Below, in pieces: positions 50,485-59,730 of a DNA stretch of 64,000 bases. The translations under genes were made by a program, and so were the position numbers. Source of the DNA: Colwellia sp. (lineage in GTDB: Bacteria; Pseudomonadota; Gammaproteobacteria; Enterobacterales; Alteromonadaceae); contig JALJPB010000008.1 in assembly GCA_022969175.1 (NCBI GenBank), positions 1-64,000 of the forward strand, in the 5' to 3' direction. The notes below the pieces were generated by a model. The model had not been told where the DNA came from. It saw only the letters and a program-made list of their open reading frames with translations, and ran no database searches. Each line of letters starts with the position of its first letter. Positions within the stretch are counted from its first letter, which is position 1.

Positions 50485-52287
50485 ATGACTCAAGCAATAA
50501 AACAAGACTTTGATCTCAATAAAGATTACCACTCATACGCTAACACAGAGCAAGTTAAGGTTACTCACTTTGATCTATACCTAGCGATTAACTTTGCAAC
50601 AAAACAGCTATCAGGAAGTGTTGAACTCAGTTTACAAAGCCAAGTAGCACAGAATTTCACTCAAGTTATTCTAGATACTCGAGCATTAACCATTGAAAAA
50701 ATTGAAGATGAAACAGGCAATCCGTTAGAATACCTATTGTCAGAAAATGATGATATTTTAGGACAAAAACTCACCGTTTCAACTCCTTTATCAAATAAAA
50801 AAATTAAAATAAGCTATCAAACTAGCGAATTTGCTGAAGGACTTCAGTGGTTAACGCCAAGACAAACGTTGGGCAAAGTACATCCCTACCTTTTTAGCCA
50901 ATCACAGCCGATTAATGCCCGTAGCTGGATTCCCCTACAAGATAGTCCAAAAGCAAGAGTAACCTTTACTGCTACTATCAGTGCACCTAAAGGATTACGT
51001 GTAGTAATGAGTGCTGATAATAAAGCGGAATCGCCTTTAGAAGGTAGTTTTACTTTTAACATGCCACAACCTATTCCGACTCATTTATTAGCTATCGCCT
51101 GTGGCGACTTAGCCTTTAAATCAATTGGTAAACAAAGTGGCATTTATACCGAGCCAGCAATGCTTGAGGCAGCGGCAAAAGAGTTTGAAGATACCGAAAA
51201 GATGATTGAGGTAGCCGAATCCATTTTAGGCCCTTACCGTTGGGGACGTTACGACATGATAGTGTTGCCACCAAGCTTTCCTTTTGGCGGCATGGAAAAT
51301 CCCCGCTTAGCCTTTATGACCCCTACCCTTATAGCGGGTGATAAAAGTTTAGTTTCTACCGTAGCTCACGAGCTTGCTCATTCTTGGACGGGTAACTTGG
51401 TTAGTAATGCTACATGGCGTGACTTATGGCTCAACGAAGGCTTCACTACTTATTTCACTAATCGCATTGTTGAAACTATCTATGGTAAGGAAATGGCTGA
51501 ACTAGAAGTTGTCCTAGAATACGGTCGGCTCGCAGAAGAATCATTAACCATGCCCGTTGAATTGCAAACTGTAACGGCAAATGTGCAAGAAGGCGATCCA
51601 AATGATGCCTTTGACCGTTTTACCTATGATAAAGCATCAATGTTTGTTCACGATCTTGAGCGTCGTTTGGGTCGTGATGTTTTTGATAAGTTTTTGTTCA
51701 CTTATATAGAGCATTTTGCTTTCAAAGCTATCACTACTGAAGACTTTGTTAAGTACGCTAAACAGACCTTATTGAAAGACCATAGTGATAAAATAACTGA
51801 AGCTGAATTATTAGAATGGGTATATGGCATACAAATGCCTGAGTGGTTTACAGAGCCAAGTTCTGACAGTTTAGATAAAGTTAAACTTGCTCAAGCACAA
51901 TTTTTATCTGGTGTAGACATGGCTGAATTATCTACACAGGGCTGGACTGTTCATCATTGGCAATTTTTTCTAACCACATTACCCACTAAGTTAAGCATAG
52001 AGAAATTAACAGCAATAGATGCTCGCTTTAATTTTACCCAGTCAACTAATGCTGAAATTGCTTTTGCTTGGTTTATGGTGGCAATTAGAAATCACTATGT
52101 AGCTGCGCTGCCTGCCATCGAACAATATTTAGAGAGCATTGGTCGAGGAAAATTTGTCCGCCCATTATATAGTGAACTTAAATCTGCTGGCTATCATGAT
52201 AAAGCCAATGAAATTTATCAAAAATCACGCGCGGGTTATCACCCTTCGATTATCAGCCAACTTGATAAAATTATGGCAATTAATTAG
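50485..52287 (+). CDS. M1-family aminopeptidase (leukotriene A4 hydrolase-like)
   Basis: Zinc aminopeptidase of 600 residues. The substrate-anchoring motif is FGGMENPRL (about 268) and the zinc site is VAHELAHSWTGNLV with the second glutamate in LNEGFTTYF. An N-terminal beta domain and a C-terminal helical domain (from about 460) complete the leukotriene-A4-hydrolase-like layout. No signal peptide, so cytoplasmic, probably trimming peptides. The peptide transporter gene follows, which suggests import and hydrolysis of peptides. A strong terminator separates them. Confidence 0.94.
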   Translation: MTQAIKQDFDLNKDYHSYANTEQVKVTHFDLYLAINFATKQLSGSVELSLQSQVAQNFTQVILDTRALTIEKIEDETGNPLEYLLSENDDILGQKLTVSTPLSNKKIKISYQTSEFAEGLQWLTPRQTLGKVHPYLFSQSQPINARSWIPLQDSPKARVTFTATISAPKGLRVVMSADNKAESPLEGSFTFNMPQPIPTHLLAIACGDLAFKSIGKQSGIYTEPAMLEAAAKEFEDTEKMIEVAESILGPYRWGRYDMIVLPPSFPFGGMENPRLAFMTPTLIAGDKSLVSTVAHELAHSWTGNLVSNATWRDLWLNEGFTTYFTNRIVETIYGKEMAELEVVLEYGRLAEESLTMPVELQTVTANVQEGDPNDAFDRFTYDKASMFVHDLERRLGRDVFDKFLFTYIEHFAFKAITTEDFVKYAKQTLLKDHSDKITEAELLEWVYGIQMPEWFTEPSSDSLDKVKLAQAQFLSGVDMAELSTQGWTVHHWQFFLTTLPTKLSIEKLTAIDARFNFTQSTNAEIAFAWFMVAIRNHYVAALPAIEQYLESIGRGKFVRPLYSELKSAGYHDKANEIYQKSRAGYHPSIISQLDKIMAIN

Positions 52288-52327
52288 CCCCAGTAAATAC
52301 ACTTAGAATATTTATTTACTAAGTAAC

Positions 52328-52366
52328 ATGACTAAGTGCAATCCTAGCACTTAGTCATTTTCTTTA
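52328..52366 (+). terminator. Rho-independent terminator after the M1 peptidase
   Basis: Perfect 12-bp stem ATGACTAAGTGC/GCACTTAGTCAT with a 7-base loop and TTTTCTTT tail. Confidence 0.92.
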
Positions 52367-52462
52367 TTCCATATACCCTTAAGTATAAAGCATACTGTAT
52401 ACATGTATTTTATCTTCACGTATATTAGCGTGAAATTAATAATATCAATTAGGGCAACCGAT

Positions 52463-54001
52463 ATGTCTGTCGAGACGACAAGCTATGAAAATAACGATCT
52501 ATCTAATGTAAAACAATTAGGCATGTGGACTTCAATTCTTAGCCTTGGCTACGTATTTTGGTTAGTTGGCGGTATGGAAATCGTTGAGCGTATTGCTTAT
52601 TACGGTGTTAAAGCCAGTGCCAGTTTATATGCTACCGATGCCGTATCAAAAGGTGGCTTAGGTTTGAGCATGACCGATTACGGCACCATCATGTTTATTT
52701 TTGCCTTAACACAAACATTTGTACCAATTATTACGGGTGGTTTAGCTGATAGATTGGGTTATAAAGAAACCATTGCCGCTTCAACGGTTATCAAAATTAC
52801 CGCCTATCTAACCATGGCATTAGTACCAACCTTTCTTGGTTTTACCTTGGGCGCTATGTTTCTTGCTTTTGGTACCGGCATATTCAAACCCAGTATTCAA
52901 GGTACTATGGTCAAGTCGGTAAAACGTGAAACATCAACCATGGCCTGGGGCATATTCTATCAACTGGTTAATATTGGCGGTTGGTTAGGACCATTAATTG
53001 CAGTGCAACTTCGACAACTGTCTTGGAATCATTTATTTTATTCTTGTGCTGCGATTATCTCGTTAAACTTTATTCTTTTACTGATGTATAAAGAGCCAGG
53101 TAAAGAAGAAAGACTGGACCGAGAAGAGCAACGTAAAAAAGATAACATTAAACCTAAAGCGTTATGGCGCGAAACCCTTAACGAAGTCAAAAAGCCTTTA
53201 ATCTTAGGTTATATGTTTGCATTCTCTGGCTTTTGGTTTTTATTTAATGCCATGTTTGATGTACTACCAAAACACATTGAAGACTGGGTAAATACCAGTA
53301 CGATAGTAACTGATATCTTTGGTACCAGCGGTACGGATAATCCACTTTGGATTGGTTTATTAGGATTAAACCATGCCGGAACTAAAGTAATGCCTGAAGC
53401 ACTGATGAGCATAAACTTTTTAATGATAGCAACCACTTGCTTCATTGTTGCAGCGCTAACGGCTAAATACCGAATTTTAAGCAGTATGCTAGTTGGCTGT
53501 ATTTTATGTGTCGTAGCAATGGTCTTTGTCGGGTTTACCCCTGCAGCTTGGGGCATACTCATTGCAATAATGGTCTTTAGTTTAGGTGAGATGTTATTAA
53601 GCCCTAAGAAGGGCGAGTTTATGGGCAATATTGCTCCTAAAGACAAAAAAGCCATGTACTTAGGTTTTGTTATGCTGCCACAAGGCATCGGCTGGACATT
53701 AGAAGGTAAGCTTGGCCCTTGGTTATACGATATTTATGCTTCTAAAGATCGAATATCATTAGAGTATCTACAAACATTGGGTATGAAAGCGACTGAAATA
53801 GATGCGATTAAACAAGGTGAAGCATTTGATCGCTTAGTTGAGTTTAGTGGCCAACCCGCTCAAGAAATAACGGATATTTTGTATCAAGCAAACAGTATTG
53901 GCATGGCTTGGTATATAATTGCCACTGTCGGTGCGATTTCTGCGGTAGGCATATATATATATACTAAATGGCTATATCGTTTACAAACTCAGCAAGGCTA
54001 G
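52463..54001 (+). CDS. POT/PTR-family peptide transporter
   Basis: Proton-coupled oligopeptide transporter of 512 residues with about 12-14 membrane helices. Family motifs: the E-x2-ER-x-AYYG segment (GGMEIVERIAYYG), GGLADRLGYKETI, and FGTGIFKPSIQGTMVKSV. The ATG at 52463 has AGGG upstream and removes a 20-residue extension lacking one. It probably imports di- and tripeptides; the cytoplasmic M1 peptidase upstream would use them. Confidence 0.92.
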   Translation: MSVETTSYENNDLSNVKQLGMWTSILSLGYVFWLVGGMEIVERIAYYGVKASASLYATDAVSKGGLGLSMTDYGTIMFIFALTQTFVPIITGGLADRLGYKETIAASTVIKITAYLTMALVPTFLGFTLGAMFLAFGTGIFKPSIQGTMVKSVKRETSTMAWGIFYQLVNIGGWLGPLIAVQLRQLSWNHLFYSCAAIISLNFILLLMYKEPGKEERLDREEQRKKDNIKPKALWRETLNEVKKPLILGYMFAFSGFWFLFNAMFDVLPKHIEDWVNTSTIVTDIFGTSGTDNPLWIGLLGLNHAGTKVMPEALMSINFLMIATTCFIVAALTAKYRILSSMLVGCILCVVAMVFVGFTPAAWGILIAIMVFSLGEMLLSPKKGEFMGNIAPKDKKAMYLGFVMLPQGIGWTLEGKLGPWLYDIYASKDRISLEYLQTLGMKATEIDAIKQGEAFDRLVEFSGQPAQEITDILYQANSIGMAWYIIATVGAISAVGIYIYTKWLYRLQTQQG

Positions 54002-54010
54002 TTTTCTCAA

Positions 54011-54052
54011 GGTCATAAAGAGAGCTTTAAATAAACCAACCTCTTTATGACC
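54011..54052. terminator. Long hairpin between convergent genes
   Basis: Perfect 12-bp inverted repeat GGTCATAAAGAG/CTCTTTATGACC with an 18-base loop in the 72-base gap between the peptide transporter and the LiaF-like gene. Lack of a strong T run makes it a probable two-way terminator only. Confidence 0.5.
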
Positions 54053-54073
54053 GTATAATACTAAGCTAAATAA

Positions 54074-54715
54074 CTAAGAAAACATTTTCTTTAAACTGTC
54101 AGCAAAATTGACAAATTGCTCTTTAATTGTTCGTTTAACTTTGATAGTGACGCCACTAAAAATTGCAACGCCTTCAATGATAATAGTTGGTGCGTTACTC
54201 GCACTGGTACAAGGTGCCGAATTATCTATCCCGCCAAAAATACAAAAAGCCTTGGAAACAACATTGATGTTTTCAGGGACATAAATAGTATCACCACTAA
54301 ACAAGCTAAAAATCTTAATTCGAACAACTGGCTGACTAAATTGGGCTTCACTAAAGTCAATATCACAGCCACTAAAAATACTATAATAGCGAAGCTCTTT
54401 AGGTACTTTCCAGCCACCACTGCGGGTTGAGCCACTAAAAACATTAACGATTGTTTCTATATCTTGAGTATGCCCAGGAACAAAGTTAGCCGTGCTGTTT
54501 TGTTTTTTTGACTCTGTATATGCTTTATCAACTTTAAGGGTTAAATCAGCAGCAAGGGCGATCAACTCTGTATTCGAGTGAGACTCCATTGCTTGATCTA
54601 AGCGCCTCTCAAAGGCTTGGTAGGAGAGTTCGCCATGGCTATAATTCATAATGAGCTGATCAATCACTTCAGCGCGAACAGCTTCAATAGGTCTATCTTC
54701 AACGGCAATACTCAT
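54074..54715 (-). CDS. DUF1707 / LiaF-like cell-envelope response protein
   Basis: Protein of 213 residues with an N-terminal DUF1707 (SHOCT-like) domain (about 8-60; AEVIDQLIMNYSHGELSYQAFERRL) and a C-terminal LiaF-like strand repeat (about 90-200; FSGSTRSGGW, YYSIFSGCDIDF, SLFSGDTIYVP, IFSGVTIKVK). In LiaF proteins these repeats belong to envelope-stress sensing. No membrane helix is visible here. AAGGAAAAG precedes the ATG. Function inferred only at family level. Confidence 0.8.
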   Translation of the reverse strand: MSIAVEDRPIEAVRAEVIDQLIMNYSHGELSYQAFERRLDQAMESHSNTELIALAADLTLKVDKAYTESKKQNSTANFVPGHTQDIETIVNVFSGSTRSGGWKVPKELRYYSIFSGCDIDFSEAQFSQPVVRIKIFSLFSGDTIYVPENINVVSKAFCIFGGIDNSAPCTSASNAPTIIIEGVAIFSGVTIKVKRTIKEQFVNFADSLKKMFS

Positions 54716-55045
54716 ATTCTTTTCCTTAAGCTGGTGGTTTAATTTGCTTGATAACTTGTTTCTAATTAAGAAGATTATATAAGCAAGTTATGAACCAAGT
54801 TAATAAGTACTATTATTCAACGAGTTACCTAACAAGCCGACTAACAAAGTTACGCTGTGGGTATTAAGTAGTAAATTTGACTAAACTTTTTAGTTAATTT
54901 CACTAAAAATCGTCGATGAAAAGTTGGAACAATTCCTGCTTTATTACTTAGTTAGTTACCAAAGAACATTGCATAACAATATTTTGACGTTTATTAAAAT
55001 AATTAAGATATTCAATGCACTAAAATCATAAACGAAGGAGTTATC
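54716..55045 (+). other. 330-base gene-free region
   Basis: Divergent intergenic region between the LiaF-like gene and a small + strand gene. It is AT-rich and should hold both promoters. No strong palindrome or recognised operator was found. Confidence 0.5.
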
Positions 55046-55345
55046 ATGCTAATAATCAGTGGCACAGCAGAATGTATTTCAGCAAATAAACAATATAACC
55101 AAGATGAAAGACACATCATCACTATGTTTTCAACAGATGAAACGCTTGAAAACAACCTAGACGGGATAGAGAAAAGTCTCAATAGCCTAGGCTGGGATAA
55201 AATTGTGATTGAAGAAGTAGAATTAATTGAAGACTCTAGTTCACTTGACCACTCAGTACTAAAAGAGGGTTTTGAAAAAGCAGTTAAACTTGGTCTAGCT
55301 TTTGTTGTCAATAATGAAGCATTAGAAGAAGTCACTGCCGCTTAG
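55046..55345 (+). CDS. Small acidic protein, unknown function
   Basis: Soluble acidic protein of 99 residues preceded by a perfect AAGGAG site. Predicted strands and helices (LIISGTAECISANKQY, DERHIITMFSTDETLENNL, KIVIEEVELIEDS, VLKEGFEKAVKLGLAFVV) form a plausible compact alpha/beta fold. No family recognised. Low risk of being spurious because of the strong start and regular composition. Confidence 0.68.
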   Translation: MLIISGTAECISANKQYNQDERHIITMFSTDETLENNLDGIEKSLNSLGWDKIVIEEVELIEDSSSLDHSVLKEGFEKAVKLGLAFVVNNEALEEVTAA

Positions 55346-55388
55346 CTATATGAAAAATTGGTGAATAAGCAAATAAATAATCAGTTAG

Positions 55389-55751
55389 TTAGTTAGCGAT
55401 TTGCTTTTTACTAGCCTTTAGCGCTAGGGATGAAAACTTAAGACCATCCCAACCACTGTTGATAAAGTTTCGAATATTACCGTGATCGGTTCCATTAGGG
55501 TAACCTAAGACATCTTCACGGTAGTATCGGCCAAAACAGTTTAATGTTTGCTCTTGGCTTAAAGCATGTAACTTAGCAAAAGAGAATATTTTACACGAGC
55601 CCTCATTGGTGGATGCTTGGTTTTCTAATGCGCCATTAATAAACAATGTCGGTGTATATTGATAGTTATCTTCAATTACTTGTATGACCTCATCAAAGTT
55701 AACATTTAAAGGCTGTTGCTTTATTTTGAGGATTAATTTGTTTTCTAACAT
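55389..55751 (-). CDS. HopJ-family protein
   Basis: Protein of 120 residues of the HopJ family: FDEVIQVIEDNYQYTPTLFI, GALENQASTNEGSCKIFSFA, LNCFGRYYREDVLGYPNGTD and HGNIRNFINSGWDGL. The family is named after a Pseudomonas syringae protein but is widespread in marine bacteria without type III secretion, so an effector role is not implied. First of a minus-strand run that continues with the acetyltransferase in reverse order of position. Confidence 0.88.
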   Translation of the reverse strand: MLENKLILKIKQQPLNVNFDEVIQVIEDNYQYTPTLFINGALENQASTNEGSCKIFSFAKLHALSQEQTLNCFGRYYREDVLGYPNGTDHGNIRNFINSGWDGLKFSSLALKASKKQIAN

Positions 55752-55803
55752 TTTATTTCCATTTTGTTTTCAGCTTATTTTTAGTCAGTCTCTGTCGAGC
55801 TTA

Positions 55804-56322
55804 CTAAAGTGATTTTATTTTTTTAGCGGGATTACCTGCGTAAACACTATTAGCATCAACATTTTTGCAAACAACACTACCTGCTCCTACAACACTATTA
55901 TCACCAATAGTAACGCCTGCAAGTATAATTGCTCCAGCACCTAACCAAACATTATGCCCAATATATATGTCATCGGCATAATTATGTTTTTCAAGTCTTA
56001 AAGCCGCGTCAATATCGTGGCCTACAGACAGTAATTGCACATTTGGGCCAATTAAACAGTCATCACCAATACTAACCTTGCCACCGTCAAGAATTGTGCA
56101 ATTTATGTTAATAAAGACTCGATCGCCCATGGTGATTTTATCACCATAATCACAATAAAAGCCCGCTTCGATAAACACCTGTTCACCGCAATATTCAAAA
56201 ATCTGTATTAAGCGTTTTAAATTACCTTTACTTGGACTACGAGAGAATTGCCGACAAAGCTCATGCACTTCTCTGCGTTGTTTGACCAACTGGCTTGTTA
56301 AACTATTAAAGCGTTTTTTCAT
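55804..56322 (-). CDS. Hexapeptide-repeat sugar O-acetyltransferase
   Basis: Left-handed beta-helix acetyltransferase of 172 residues, like maltose/galactoside acetyltransferases (Maa/LacA). An N-terminal helical part (to about 45) precedes hexapeptide turns (YCDYGDKITMGDRVFINI, TILDGGKVSIGDDCLIGPN, IYIGHNVWLGAGAIILAGV) and the conserved end VVGAGSVVCKNV. The catalytic histidine is in LLSVGHDID. It moves acetyl from acetyl-CoA to a sugar hydroxyl. It starts 14 bases downstream of the miaE stop. Confidence 0.9.
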   Translation of the reverse strand: MKKRFNSLTSQLVKQRREVHELCRQFSRSPSKGNLKRLIQIFEYCGEQVFIEAGFYCDYGDKITMGDRVFININCTILDGGKVSIGDDCLIGPNVQLLSVGHDIDAALRLEKHNYADDIYIGHNVWLGAGAIILAGVTIGDNSVVGAGSVVCKNVDANSVYAGNPAKKIKSL

Positions 56323-56336
56323 CGTTAGTACCTGCT

Positions 56337-56909
56337 TTAATGTAAAGCAGCTCTAAAGGGAAGTTTTGAACAAATCTCACCTTCTGCTATTAAGATTTCT
56401 TCTAACCTTTGATCAACTTCTGCCTTTTCAAAATATTCGTAGGCTAGGTCGACAAATAAGTTTTTATGTGTTTTTTCAGAAGCTGCTATTTGCTCATAAA
56501 AATCTTTATACTTACCCGGTTCAAGGGCTTGGCCAACTAAAGAAAAACGCTCATGACCTCTCGCCTCAATAACGGCACCGACGAGTAAGCGATCAAGGAA
56601 AAATTCATTTTGACCATCGCGAAAAACTTTTCGGATATCCCGAATATATATATCTTTTGAGTCATTACATAAGTCAACATTACGTTCTTGTAATAACTTA
56701 AGCACTTCTTTAAAGTGAATCAGTTCTTCTAAGGCTAAGTCAGCCATTTCTTTTACTAACCTTTTACGGTCTTGATAATGCGATAACATAGACATTGCCA
56801 TACCTGAGGCTTTTTTTTCTGCCGCTGCATGATCTTGTAAAAAGGCATCAAAGTCAGCTAATACGGCTTCGGTCCAAGCAAAAGGTGTTTGGTATTTAAG
56901 TTCAAACAT
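56337..56909 (-). CDS. miaE: tRNA 2-methylthio-N6-isopentenyladenosine hydroxylase
   Basis: Non-heme di-iron hydroxylase of 190 residues modifying A37 of tRNAs that read UNN codons. Ferritin-like helices carry the metal ligands: AAAEKKASGMAM, LALEELIHFKEVL (E-x2-H), VIEARGHERFSLV (E-x2-H) and AASEKTHKNLF. Start MFELKYQTPFAW at 56909 is chosen by family alignment; the in-frame extension upstream has no match. The sulfotransferase gene lies 99 bases upstream on the same strand. Confidence 0.94.
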   Translation of the reverse strand: MFELKYQTPFAWTEAVLADFDAFLQDHAAAEKKASGMAMSMLSHYQDRKRLVKEMADLALEELIHFKEVLKLLQERNVDLCNDSKDIYIRDIRKVFRDGQNEFFLDRLLVGAVIEARGHERFSLVGQALEPGKYKDFYEQIAASEKTHKNLFVDLAYEYFEKAEVDQRLEEILIAEGEICSKLPFRAALH

Positions 56910-57008
56910 AATATTTTTCTTTTGTAGAATAGTTAATAACGTGATTTTACCCGTCAACGCTATGGTAAAGCTAGGTGTTTTTTGTGCTCTAATCACTTGA
57001 AAGTAAAA

Positions 57009-57641
57009 TCAACCGACCTTGTCAACTCGGCCACGTTTAGTTGCTTCTATTTTCAGTGGATGTTTAATATTTTTCCATGCAGTTACTTTTCCGCCAATAT
57101 TGATATGCTCAAATCCTTGCTGCCCATTGATTTTTTCTTTTATTGCTAAAAACTCGACTAAAGCACAATAGCTATTTTCTTGACTTACATCAATAATTAA
57201 CAAATCTTGCTGACGATCGGTAAAAAAATCTTTCGCCTCTTGAAAATGACGTTGATAGCATTCAAGCAAAAACTCATCTTGACTGATATTATTTTCAGTT
57301 AATGGTGAAAAAACAGTGTTATAACAACGTTTTAATATCGGATTAAAACCGCCATCGGTGCGCTGTAAATTTTTATACATCCGTTGTAGTAATTGTCTTA
57401 TTGAGGGTATCCAAAGTTCAGGTTTTCGAGTTAAATAGATGTATTTTGCATTAGGGTATTGAAGGTCAAGTTGTTGGTAATCACAAAATATCGGTGTATC
57501 AGCAATCACTTGAGCCTGTGCCATCGTTTGATGAATATAAGCGGTATGTGCGGTTTTTAAACCTAGCTGTAAAGTAGCAAGGCATACGCTGGTTGTTGAT
57601 GTTCTAGGTAAACCGATAATAAATATTTTTTGCTCTGACAC
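57009..57641 (-). CDS. Sulfotransferase-family protein
   Basis: P-loop sulfotransferase-like protein of 210 residues. The PAPS-binding loop is GLPRTSTTSVCLATLQLGLK, and the second motif is YPNAKYIYLTRKPELWIPSI with the conserved Arg and Ser region. Start is GTG at 57641 with AGGA eight bases upstream. It would transfer sulfate from PAPS to an unidentified small molecule or sugar; no PAPS-synthesis gene is nearby. Confidence 0.85.
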   Translation of the reverse strand: MSEQKIFIIGLPRTSTTSVCLATLQLGLKTAHTAYIHQTMAQAQVIADTPIFCDYQQLDLQYPNAKYIYLTRKPELWIPSIRQLLQRMYKNLQRTDGGFNPILKRCYNTVFSPLTENNISQDEFLLECYQRHFQEAKDFFTDRQQDLLIIDVSQENSYCALVEFLAIKEKINGQQGFEHINIGGKVTAWKNIKHPLKIEATKRGRVDKVG

Positions 57642-57843
57642 GACATTCCTAAGATAAGTAACATTAAAATTAAGCTGTTGATTATAACCTAATTACTTTT
57701 TCTTTTGATGTTGATATTGATCAAAAAATAATTTGAAATTCAGCGCATACTGACAGGTAGAACAACAATAAAGTAATTGATGAACAAAATACAACCAATA
57801 CAACTAATACAAAGAAAGCAATCAAGCAAATAAAGAAGCTCTT

Positions 57844-59712
57844 ATGACAAAAAATAATAATGATCATCAAACAATTAACTGGCGTGACTATTTAAAGTCT
57901 GGCGATAGAATTTTTATTGGCTCACATGCCGCTGTTCCAAATGCCCTTATAGATAATTTAATTGCCAATAGTACAACTTTACACGACATTGAAGTGGTAC
58001 ATATTTTCACTTTGTCTAAAAACATTTGGGCCGAGCCAAAACACCAAGACTTGTTTAAAGTGAACGCTTTATTTATTGGGGGGAAAAATATCAGAGAAGC
58101 AATTGCACAAGGACGAGCCGATTATACCCCCTGCTTTATATCCGATATTCCCAAGCTTTTTGATGAAAATATTTTACCTCTTGATGTTGCCTTGATCATG
58201 GTTAGCCCTGCAGATGAATATGGTTACTGCTCTCTTGGCGTAAGTGTTGACATAGTTTCTGCGGCAATAAAATCAGCAAAATATGTTATTGCACAAATAA
58301 ACCCTAAAATGCCACGAACCAATGGCCATAGTTTTGTACATTTAAACCAAATACATGCCTTTATTAACGTTGAACAAAACTTACCTGAATTACCCATCAA
58401 TATAATGGATCAAACTACCGAGCAGATAGGCCAATATGTTTCAATGCTGGTTGAAAATGGTTCAACATTGCAAATAGGTATAGGCAAAATTCCAGAAGCC
58501 GTTTTAAAGTACCTTGCCAATCATAAAGACTTAGGCATACATAGCGAGATGCTCTCGGACGGTGTTATTGAATTAATGCTAAAAGGCGTGATTAATAACA
58601 GAAAAAAAACCTTCCACAAAGGTAAAGCGGTAGTTACTTTTTGCATGGGTAGTCAAAAGCTTTATGACTTTGTCGATGGTAACCCCCATGTTGAATTTTA
58701 TCCTTCAGAACATGTGAATTCACCGGTGAAAATTGCCCGAAACGATAATATGGTCTCTATTAACAGTGCAATAGAAGTCGATTTAACTGGCCAAGTGGTT
58801 TCTGACTCCATTGGTTATGAATTTTATAGTGGCATTGGCGGCCAAGTTGATTTCATCAGAGGAGCATCTTTAAGTAAGGGCGGGAAACCGATTATTGCCC
58901 TACCTTCAACCACCAAAGACGGTAAAATATCTAGAATTGTTTCTCATGTCACTGAAGGGGGAGGTGTGGTAACGTCTCGCGGCCATGTTGCATATGTAGT
59001 CACCGAATATGGCATCGCATCACTTCAAGGTAAAAGCATTAGAGAACGCGCATTAGAGCTTATTCGTATCGCCCATCCTAAGTTTAGAGATGAGCTATTA
59101 GCCAATGTTCGCAAACATTATTGGGTACCCGAGTATCAAGAAAGTTCGCCTAGTTCAGTACCTGAACTAGGCAGTGTTGAAATGAAAAAGTTCACCTTTG
59201 CTAAAGTTAATTATATATTACGCGCCTTAGCTCCGGCTGATGAACGTAAACTACAAGAGTTCTTCTATTCTCATAATAAAGAGACCTTGATGATGCGCTA
59301 CAATCACCATGCAACACAAATGACACGAGAGAAATCTTGTAATTTGGTCAGTGTTAATCAACACACCGACTTAGCTTTATGTTTTACTGAAAGAAAGTAC
59401 AAAGGTGAAGTCATACAAGCTGTTGGTCGCTATTATTTCATTGAAAGTATTAATGCAGGTGAAGTTGCTTTTGTTATTAAAGAAAGTTTACGTGGTCGAG
59501 GTATGGCTAGCACTCTATTGGCCGAAATGACAAAAATAGCTAAAATTCGCGGCTTAAATAAACTTATTGCTTGTGTAAGAAGAGATAATGCCTCTATGTT
59601 AAGGGTTTTTGAAAGTTCAGGCTTTATTCGTCAATATTCAGAAGATATCGATGAAGTGGAACTTGAGCTTGAATTATCCTTAACAGAAATTAATGAAAGT
59701 AAATTAAAGTAA
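57844..59712 (+). CDS. CoA-transferase/acetyl-CoA hydrolase fused to GNAT acetyltransferase
   Basis: Two-domain protein of 622 residues. Residues about 10-430 form an acetyl-CoA hydrolase/transferase (4-hydroxybutyrate CoA-transferase-like) with DEYGYCSLGVSVD, the CoA-transferase loop SGIGGQVDFIRGA and GGGVVTSRGHVAYVVTEYG. Residues about 450-610 form a GNAT domain with the acetyl-CoA loop ESLRGRGMASTLLAEM. Such fusions use acyl-CoA both for acyl transfer and perhaps for protein or small-molecule acylation. The histone-deacetylase-like gene follows after 18 bases, suggesting an acylation/deacylation pair. Confidence 0.9.
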   Translation: MTKNNNDHQTINWRDYLKSGDRIFIGSHAAVPNALIDNLIANSTTLHDIEVVHIFTLSKNIWAEPKHQDLFKVNALFIGGKNIREAIAQGRADYTPCFISDIPKLFDENILPLDVALIMVSPADEYGYCSLGVSVDIVSAAIKSAKYVIAQINPKMPRTNGHSFVHLNQIHAFINVEQNLPELPINIMDQTTEQIGQYVSMLVENGSTLQIGIGKIPEAVLKYLANHKDLGIHSEMLSDGVIELMLKGVINNRKKTFHKGKAVVTFCMGSQKLYDFVDGNPHVEFYPSEHVNSPVKIARNDNMVSINSAIEVDLTGQVVSDSIGYEFYSGIGGQVDFIRGASLSKGGKPIIALPSTTKDGKISRIVSHVTEGGGVVTSRGHVAYVVTEYGIASLQGKSIRERALELIRIAHPKFRDELLANVRKHYWVPEYQESSPSSVPELGSVEMKKFTFAKVNYILRALAPADERKLQEFFYSHNKETLMMRYNHHATQMTREKSCNLVSVNQHTDLALCFTERKYKGEVIQAVGRYYFIESINAGEVAFVIKESLRGRGMASTLLAEMTKIAKIRGLNKLIACVRRDNASMLRVFESSGFIRQYSEDIDEVELELELSLTEINESKLK

Positions 59713-59730
59713 CTAATCAAAGGAGCTCTT

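Noticed and set aside
52381..52440. AT-rich palindrome-like text (GTATACATGTAT) upstream of the peptide transporter
   Set aside because: Does not match a known operator such as LexA (CTGT-N8-ACAG) and is imperfect.
53209..53688. 159-codon minus-strand frame inside the peptide transporter
   Set aside because: Antisense shadow of transmembrane coding sequence.
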